Made by a program: the position numbers and the translations under genes. This document shows, piece by piece, positions 59,828 to 64,000 of a stretch of DNA of 64,000 nt. Source of the DNA: Actinomyces weissii (GTDB lineage: Bacteria; Actinomycetota; Actinomycetes; Actinomycetales; Actinomycetaceae); NCBI RefSeq assembly GCF_016598775.1, contig NZ_CP066802.1, positions 1,674,001-1,738,000 of the forward strand, in the 5' to 3' direction. Under the pieces are notes generated by a model. That model saw only the letters and a list, made by a program, of their open reading frames with translations. It ran no database searches and had not been told where the DNA came from. The first letter of the stretch is position 1. Every line of letters begins with the position of its first letter.

Positions 59828-59992
59828 TCAGTCGGAGAGCAGCCCCATCTTGTAGGCCTTGGCCAGACGGCGCGGGATGGTGACCTCGCGGCCGGCCACG
59901 CGGATGGTGTTGAGCTCGGTCAGCTCAGCCTTCCACTGCGAACGACGCTTACGGGTGTTGCTGCGGGACATCTTCCGCTTCGGCACTGCCAT
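59828..59992 (-). CDS. rpmF: 50S ribosomal protein L32 (zinc-independent form)
   Basis: 54-aa protein beginning [20 protein letters not shown] and ending [18 protein letters not shown]. It lacks the four zinc-binding Cys of C+ L32 proteins, so it is the C- form, like the mycobacterial RpmF. The ATG follows GAGAGGAG. It is 40 nt past tRNA-Gly. C- paralogues are often induced under zinc limitation through Zur; whether a C+ copy exists elsewhere cannot be seen. Confidence 0.95.
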   Translation of the reverse strand: MAVPKRKMSRSNTRKRRSQWKAELTELNTIRVAGREVTIPRRLAKAYKMGLLSD

Positions 59993-60288
59993 GAGCCCGC
60001 TCCTCTCAAAAGTCTGTGGATCCGCAGATCCGTGAAACTGGACCGAGGGACACCCTAACGAATCCCACCCCCGGCTTCCAGCCAGCACAGCCAGCAGGCG
60101 TGTGAGATCAGTCCCGTCAGCCCCCGCCTGGCCACTGGTGGGACTGCCGACGGCGCAGCCGCCCCCTCCCCAGAGCCTCCCTGGCCCCGTACCTTATGCC
60201 CGCCCCCTCCTGCCCCGGCCCGGCGTCTCCTGCCTGGCGCGACCAGGGCGCCCGCTCGGAACGCCCCCGGTAATGAGAGCATGGCTCC

Positions 60289-60963
60289 ATGCCTGACGCC
60301 CCCACGCTCACCCTGGCCCGTGGCGAGCAGCCCGAGACCGACCTGGAGATCAAGCGCTCGCACTTCCTGGGGCAGGCTGCCCGCACCAGCACCGAGGCGG
60401 AGGCCCGCACCTTCATCGCCACGGTGCGCAGCCGCTACCCCGACGCACGCCACCACTGCTCCGCCTTCGTGGTCAACGGCGGGCCCGGAGCACTGCCCAT
60501 CGAGCGCTCCAGCGACGACGGCGAGCCCTCGGGCACGGCCGGCACCCCCATGCTGGAGGTGCTGCGCGGCTCGGGCCTGAGTGAGGTGACCGTCGTCGTG
60601 ACCCGCTACTTCGGGGGCGTCCTGCTGGGCACCGGCGGGCTGGTGCACGCCTACACGCAGGCTGCCTCCGCCGCCCTGGCCGCCGCCAGCCGGGTGCGCC
60701 TGGAGACCCGCCACCTGTGGGAGGTAGCGGTCCCGGTTCCGCAGGCCGGACGCCTGGAGGCGGAGCTGCGGGCCCAGCCGGACACCCCGCAGCTGGCCGG
60801 GCTGGACGTGACCGGCACCCTGTGGGGGCCCACCCACGCCGTCATCACCGTGACCACCGCCAGCGCCGACCCTACGGCCCTCAACGCGCTGCTCGCGGGC
60901 CTGACACGGGGCGAGGCCAGTGCGCAGGCCGCTGGCAGCCAGGTCGTGGAGACCCCCGTGTGA
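60289..60963 (+). CDS. YigZ/IMPACT family protein
   Basis: 224-aa protein of the UPF0029/IMPACT family (E. coli YigZ), role uncertain, perhaps translation- or proline-related. It shows EIKRSHFLGQAARTSTEAEA, ARHHCSAFVV, SSDDGEPSGTAGTPMLEVLR, VVVTRYFGGVLLGTGGLVHA, which are the family's signature blocks, and a C-terminal alpha/beta domain. The ATG at 60289 is chosen by homology to the family start; an overlapping ATG at 60281 is out of frame. It is divergent from rpmF. Confidence 0.93.
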   Translation: MPDAPTLTLARGEQPETDLEIKRSHFLGQAARTSTEAEARTFIATVRSRYPDARHHCSAFVVNGGPGALPIERSSDDGEPSGTAGTPMLEVLRGSGLSEVTVVVTRYFGGVLLGTGGLVHAYTQAASAALAAASRVRLETRHLWEVAVPVPQAGRLEAELRAQPDTPQLAGLDVTGTLWGPTHAVITVTTASADPTALNALLAGLTRGEASAQAAGSQVVETPV

Positions 60964-61246
60964 GGACTGGGGACGCCCGCGGCCAGCACCGTCCCAGGAA
61001 GCAAGCAGGCTCGGCGGGAACAGAAGTCCACGGTCCGGCGTTCCCTCAGGGCAGGCGGCCTCGGGCCACGCCGAACGCGTCAGGTCCTAGGGCCCGGCCC
61101 CAAGGCACCCCGGGACCGCCGTCGAGGTGGCGCCACCGGCCCACCAGCCGCGGCAGCAGCCGCAGCATCCCGAACCAGCGCAGCGCCAGTGACAGCCCGC
61201 GCAGGACGCCGTCCAGACCAGCCCGTCAAGGAGACACGAAGACACC
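60964..61246. other. Intergenic region upstream of cysK
   Basis: 283 nt without a supported gene. No CymR/CysB-type dyad, T-box or S-box is visible; AAGGAGACAC near 61229 is the cysK ribosome site. Confidence 0.4.
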
Positions 61247-62176
61247 ATGAGCATCGCCAGCAACGTCACCGAGCTTGTCGGCTCCACCCCGATCGTCCGC
61301 ATCAACCGGCTCACCGACGGCGCGCCCGCCACCGTGCTGGCCAAGCTGGAGTCCTTTGAGCCGGCAGGCTCCGTCAAGGACCGGATCGCCCTAGCCATCA
61401 TCCGCGCGGCCGAGGCCGACGGCAGCCTCCAGCCCGGCGGCACGATCATCGAGGCCACCAGCGGCAACACGGGCGTAGGCCTGTCCATGGTGGGCGCGGC
61501 CCTGGGCTACCGGGTGGTCATCACCATGCCGGAGACCATGTCCAAGGAGCGGCGTGCCATCATGCGGGCCTTCGGCGCCGAGCTGGTCCTGACCACGGAG
61601 GGCGGCGTGGCTGGCGCCGTCAAGAAGGCCCAGGAGATCCAGGCCGTGACCCCTAACTCCGTGCTCGCCTCCCAGTTCGCCAACCCGGCTAACCCCGCCG
61701 TGCACCGGGCCACAACCGCCCAGGAGATCCTGTCCGCCACCGGCGGCCAGATCGACGCCTTCGTGGCCGGGATCGGCACCGGCGGGACGCTCACCGGCGT
61801 CGGCCAGGTGCTGCGCGAGCAGGTCCCCGGAATCAAGGTGTTCGGGGTGGAGCCCGCCGAGTCCCCGCTGCTGGCCGAGGGGCAGGCCGCCCCCCACAAG
61901 ATCCAGGGCCTGGGCCCCAACATCGTGCCCGAGGTGCTCGACCAGCAGGTCTGGGACGAGCTGCTGCACATCGAGGGAGACCTCGCCCTGGAGTACGCCC
62001 GCCGCGCCGCCAAGGAGGAGGGCCTGCTGGTGGGCATCTCCTCCGGCGCGGCCCTGGCCGCCGCCGCCCAGCTGGCCCAGCGTCCGGAGCTGGCGGGCAG
62101 GACCATCCTGACGGTGCTGCCGGACACCGGTGAGCGCTACCTGTCCACCGCGCTCTTCGCCGAGTACCTGAACTGA
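61247..62176 (+). CDS. cysK: Cysteine synthase A (O-acetylserine sulfhydrylase)
   Basis: PLP enzyme converting O-acetylserine and sulfide to cysteine. The 309-aa product shows the PLP Lys in FEPAGSVKDRIALAII, the substrate loop IIEATSGNTGVGLSMV, the phosphate-binding GIGTGGTLTGVG, and FGVEPAESPLL. The ATG follows AAGGAGACACGAAGACACC. It precedes cysE by 130 nt with a hairpin between; CysK and CysE normally form the cysteine synthase complex. Confidence 0.97.
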   Translation: MSIASNVTELVGSTPIVRINRLTDGAPATVLAKLESFEPAGSVKDRIALAIIRAAEADGSLQPGGTIIEATSGNTGVGLSMVGAALGYRVVITMPETMSKERRAIMRAFGAELVLTTEGGVAGAVKKAQEIQAVTPNSVLASQFANPANPAVHRATTAQEILSATGGQIDAFVAGIGTGGTLTGVGQVLREQVPGIKVFGVEPAESPLLAEGQAAPHKIQGLGPNIVPEVLDQQVWDELLHIEGDLALEYARRAAKEEGLLVGISSGAALAAAAQLAQRPELAGRTILTVLPDTGERYLSTALFAEYLN

Positions 62177-62188
62177 GCCACGGCTCTC

Positions 62189-62233
62189 ACACCGGCGGCC
62201 ACCTCCCGGGAACAGGCGGGCGGCCGCCGGTGT
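62189..62233 (+). terminator. Hairpin between cysK and cysE
   Basis: ACACCGGCGGCC (62189-62200) pairs with GGCCGCCGGTGT (62222-62233), 12 bp, 21-nt loop, followed by TTGCAAG. Weak terminator or attenuator that may lower cysE relative to cysK. Confidence 0.6.
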
Positions 62234-62306
62234 TTGCAAGGCCGGGAGCGCGGCGCACCGGCCGTGCCCCACGGCACCGCGCCGGCGTCGTCCCGCAGGA
62301 GAACCC

Positions 62307-62882
62307 ATGCACGATTCTGACCACACTGTCCTGGACCTGATCCGCGAGGACCTGGCCACCGCCCGCCGCCGGGACCCGGCGGCCCGCTCCAGCCTTGAGG
62401 TGGCCCTGCTGTACCCCGGCGTGCACGCCCTGTGGGCCCACCGGGCGGCGCACAAGCTCTGGCACAAGGGCTTCCGCTTCACGGCGCGGGCCCTGTCCCA
62501 GGCGGCCCGGAACCTCACCGGGGTGGAGATCCACCCGGCGGCCTCGATCGGCCGGCGCTGCTTCATTGACCACGGCATGGGGGTGGTCATCGGGGAGACG
62601 GCGGAGGTCGGCGAGGACGTGCTGCTGTTCCACGGCGTGACGCTGGGCGGGGTGTCCATGAGCCCCGGCAAGCGCCACCCCACGATCGGCAACCGCGTGC
62701 AGATCGGGGCCGGGGCCAAGGTGCTGGGGCCGGTGACGGTGGAGGACGGGGCGAGCGTCGGCGCGAACGCCGTGCTGGTCAAGAACCTGCCTGCGGACCA
62801 CGTGGGCGTCGGGGTGCCCGCGCGGGCGCGCAGCCGCCACACCGACCCCGAGCTGCTGCTGGACCCCACCGCCTACATCTGA
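62307..62882 (+). CDS. cysE: Serine O-acetyltransferase
   Basis: Acetylates serine for cysteine synthesis. The 191-aa product has an N-terminal helical part (LDLIREDLATARRRDPAARS, SLEVALLYPGVHALWAHRAA) and the left-handed beta-helix with ASIGRRCFIDHGMGVVIGET, EVGEDVLLFHGVTLGGVS, and HPTIGNRVQIGAGAKVLGPV. It ends in the Ile tail (TAYI), which in this family inserts into the CysK active site. The ATG follows GCAGGAGAACCC. The short form lacks the long N-terminal domain of E. coli CysE, as in most Gram-positives. Confidence 0.97.
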   Translation: MHDSDHTVLDLIREDLATARRRDPAARSSLEVALLYPGVHALWAHRAAHKLWHKGFRFTARALSQAARNLTGVEIHPAASIGRRCFIDHGMGVVIGETAEVGEDVLLFHGVTLGGVSMSPGKRHPTIGNRVQIGAGAKVLGPVTVEDGASVGANAVLVKNLPADHVGVGVPARARSRHTDPELLLDPTAYI

Positions 62883-62893
62883 CCCCACCTCCC

Positions 62894-62940
62894 GCGAGAC
62901 CGGGACATATGGCTCGCGAGACCGGTAAGGGGAACCTTAC
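62894..62940 (+). repeat. 22-nt repeat array C capped by DtxR-like dyad
   Basis: One full unit (62894-62915, starting GCGAGACCGGGACAT), a truncated unit 62916-62930 ending CCGGTAAGG, and the perfect dyad GTAAGG-N4-CCTTAC (62925-62940), which matches the DtxR/IdeR pattern at 14 of 17 positions. It starts 12 nt after the cysE stop. The following DNA to 63274 holds no supported gene on either strand. Confidence 0.85.
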
Positions 62941-63274
62941 TTACTGGGGTGGTGAGCTTGCGTGACCAATGGAGTGGGGCGCGGTGACGACGGCAGGACG
63001 CCACAACAGAGCCGCAGGGAGCAAGCGCGTGGTGCACGCGCGGGCAGAGCGGAACCGCTACGCCAGTGACAAGCGCCCCCACCGTCGCTGCCGCCGGTAC
63101 GCCCGGGCGGGACCTACCCGGCGTCCCCGCCCACACTCCTCCCCCACGTCCCCCACTCCCCCACGGGAACCGTTTGCGTCAGCCAGCCCGACGCCGCAGC
63201 CCCGGCCCCGCCGGAACCGTGTGCGGCAGACGCACCTAGGCCGTCGCCCCGAGCGCGAGCCGCCGCAGGCAGGC

Positions 63275-64000
63275 TCAACGCAGCCGCGTGCCGCCCGCGA
63301 GCGCACGCAGGTGCCGGAATACCTCTCCCCCACTGGCACGCGCCCCGTTGTGCTCCCACTCGCTAGTAACCCAGGTGCGCATTCCAGGGAGCAGCGAGGC
63401 GGTCTCCAGGGAGGTGCTCATGGGCACGAACAGGTCCCGGACGTAGACGGCGGCGGCCCCCGGAGTGCCAGCGGCACGCAAGGCGTCGACGTCGTAGATG
63501 CGGGGCCACTCGTGGACCGCCAGGATCTCGGCCACCTCCAGCCAGGGGCGCAGCAGCGGGTCCTCGCGCAGGGCGGCACGGGTGACGTGCTCGCCGGTCA
63601 GGAGGGTGGGGTCGGCGTCGTAGCTGCTGGGGCGGGTGCGCTCGGCGGCCCAGCCGGTGGTCCCGCCGTCGGCCCAGCAGGACTCGTGGATGACGGCGTA
63701 CAGGGGGTTGCGGCCACTGAAAGGCAGGCAGCGTTCCAGGTCGTACCGGAAGGCGGCAGAGTCCAGGGACAGCTCCAGGAGGTGGTGCAGGGCGTCGAGG
63801 CCGCCGCTGGCGCCCAGCTGGGCGCCCAGGCCGCGCAGCCGCTCGGGGCTGACGGGGACGCCGTGGGCGGTGGTGACCTCACCGCGCGCGGCCGCCTCCA
63901 TCAGGGCAGCCATCCGGTCACGGTCCTGGGGGTAGCGGGCGTAGAGCTCTGCCGTCTTGGCCTGTGCCGCCTGGTAGGTGAGGACGTAGACCTCGTCGAT
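63275..64000 (-). CDS. Prolyl aminopeptidase-like alpha/beta hydrolase (N-terminus outside window)
   Basis: 242 codons visible, running in from beyond the right end. The visible part is the cap and C-terminal catalytic part of the proline iminopeptidase group (peptidase family S33): LGAQLGASGGLDALHHLLEL, NPLYAVIHESCWADGGTTGW, LTGEHVTRAAL (cap helix), AEILAVHEWPRIYDVDALRA, and RTWVTSEWEHNGARASGGEV, in which the catalytic His lies in EHNG. The Asp of the triad is in the VYVRDLFVP segment. The nucleophile Ser region is not in the window. Nothing about it is broken. Confidence 0.88.
   Translation of the reverse strand: MDEVYVLTYQAAQAKTAELYARYPQDRDRMAALMEAAARGEVTTAHGVPVSPERLRGLGAQLGASGGLDALHHLLELSLDSAAFRYDLERCLPFSGRNPLYAVIHESCWADGGTTGWAAERTRPSSYDADPTLLTGEHVTRAALREDPLLRPWLEVAEILAVHEWPRIYDVDALRAAGTPGAAAVYVRDLFVPMSTSLETASLLPGMRTWVTSEWEHNGARASGGEVFRHLRALAGGTRLR

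Noticed and set aside
60964..61246. Riboswitch or T-box for cysK
   Set aside because: No T-box consensus, S-box or other known motif found by eye.
62971..64000. Long plus-strand frame running off the right end from ATG 62971
   Set aside because: Antisense to the clearly conserved prolyl aminopeptidase; product is Arg/Pro/Gly/Val-rich and unlike any protein.

Overview
The window is high-GC actinobacterial chromosome. Gene order (rplS-lepB-rnhB-DUF2469; rpsP-KH protein; smc-ftsY-ffh; clpP1-clpP2-clpX behind tig), a T-box leader in front of ileS, actinobacterial-type L32 and S16 proteins, and many GTG starts fit the family Actinomycetaceae. Actinomyces or a close relative is my best guess, from gene order and protein style only. 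Most of the window is core chromosome with tightly packed, often 4-nt overlapping genes. There is no rRNA, no prophage and no CRISPR array.

Layout. 1-7.3 kb: translation and RNA genes on the minus strand (rimM, a trmD fused to an acetyltransferase, rplS, lepB, rnhB, DUF2469; separately rpsP-khpA) around one plus-strand lipoprotein. 7.7-11.5 kb: ABC exporter plus two-component system. 11.6-14.7 kb: alanine/glycine symporter and an amidohydrolase, with two arrays of a 22-nt repeat flanking the amidohydrolase. 14.7-22.4 kb: ffh, ftsY, a small membrane protein, smc. 22.6-27.4 kb: a second ABC transporter plus two-component system of lantibiotic-resistance style, then an esterase and a NatAB-like exporter (27.5-31.1 kb). 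31.3-34.4 kb: ndk, an N-terminally extended folC, a TfoX-like protein. 34.6-35.5 kb: an A+T-richer secreted protein plus a tiny membrane protein that looks like a bacteriocin/immunity pair. 35.6-48 kb: ileS with its T-box, proC, valS, two tandem long-chain acyl-CoA synthetases, chorismate mutase. 48-52.8 kb: clpX, clpP2, clpP1, tig. 53.3 kb: a secreted sphingomyelinase D/phospholipase D-type exotoxin behind an A+T-rich, dyad-rich promoter region. 54.4-56.4 kb: small proteins, tRNA-Pro, an endonuclease III-like protein. 56.6-59.7 kb: an accessory segment on the 3' side of tRNA-Gly (21-nt repeats, truncated XRE regulator and flavin oxidoreductase, CmtR-type metal sensor with a CDF transporter, a coiled-coil membrane protein, an IS481-like transposase remnant). 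59.8-64 kb: rpmF, a YigZ-family protein, cysK, cysE, and the C-terminal part of a prolyl aminopeptidase.

How the parts work together. Ffh and FtsY form the SRP targeting route, with LepB cleaving exported proteins. Trigger factor and ClpX/ClpP1P2 handle nascent-chain folding and turnover. CysE and CysK make cysteine from serine. Two ABC/two-component modules look like envelope-stress or antimicrobial-peptide responses.

The most unusual items are: the 22-nt repeat arrays, each capped by a DtxR/IdeR-like dyad, at three intergenic sites; a dispersed long hairpin whose two copies differ by compensating changes in both arms; the SMase D toxin; the secreted-protein/small-membrane-protein cassette; and the TrmD-GNAT fusion.
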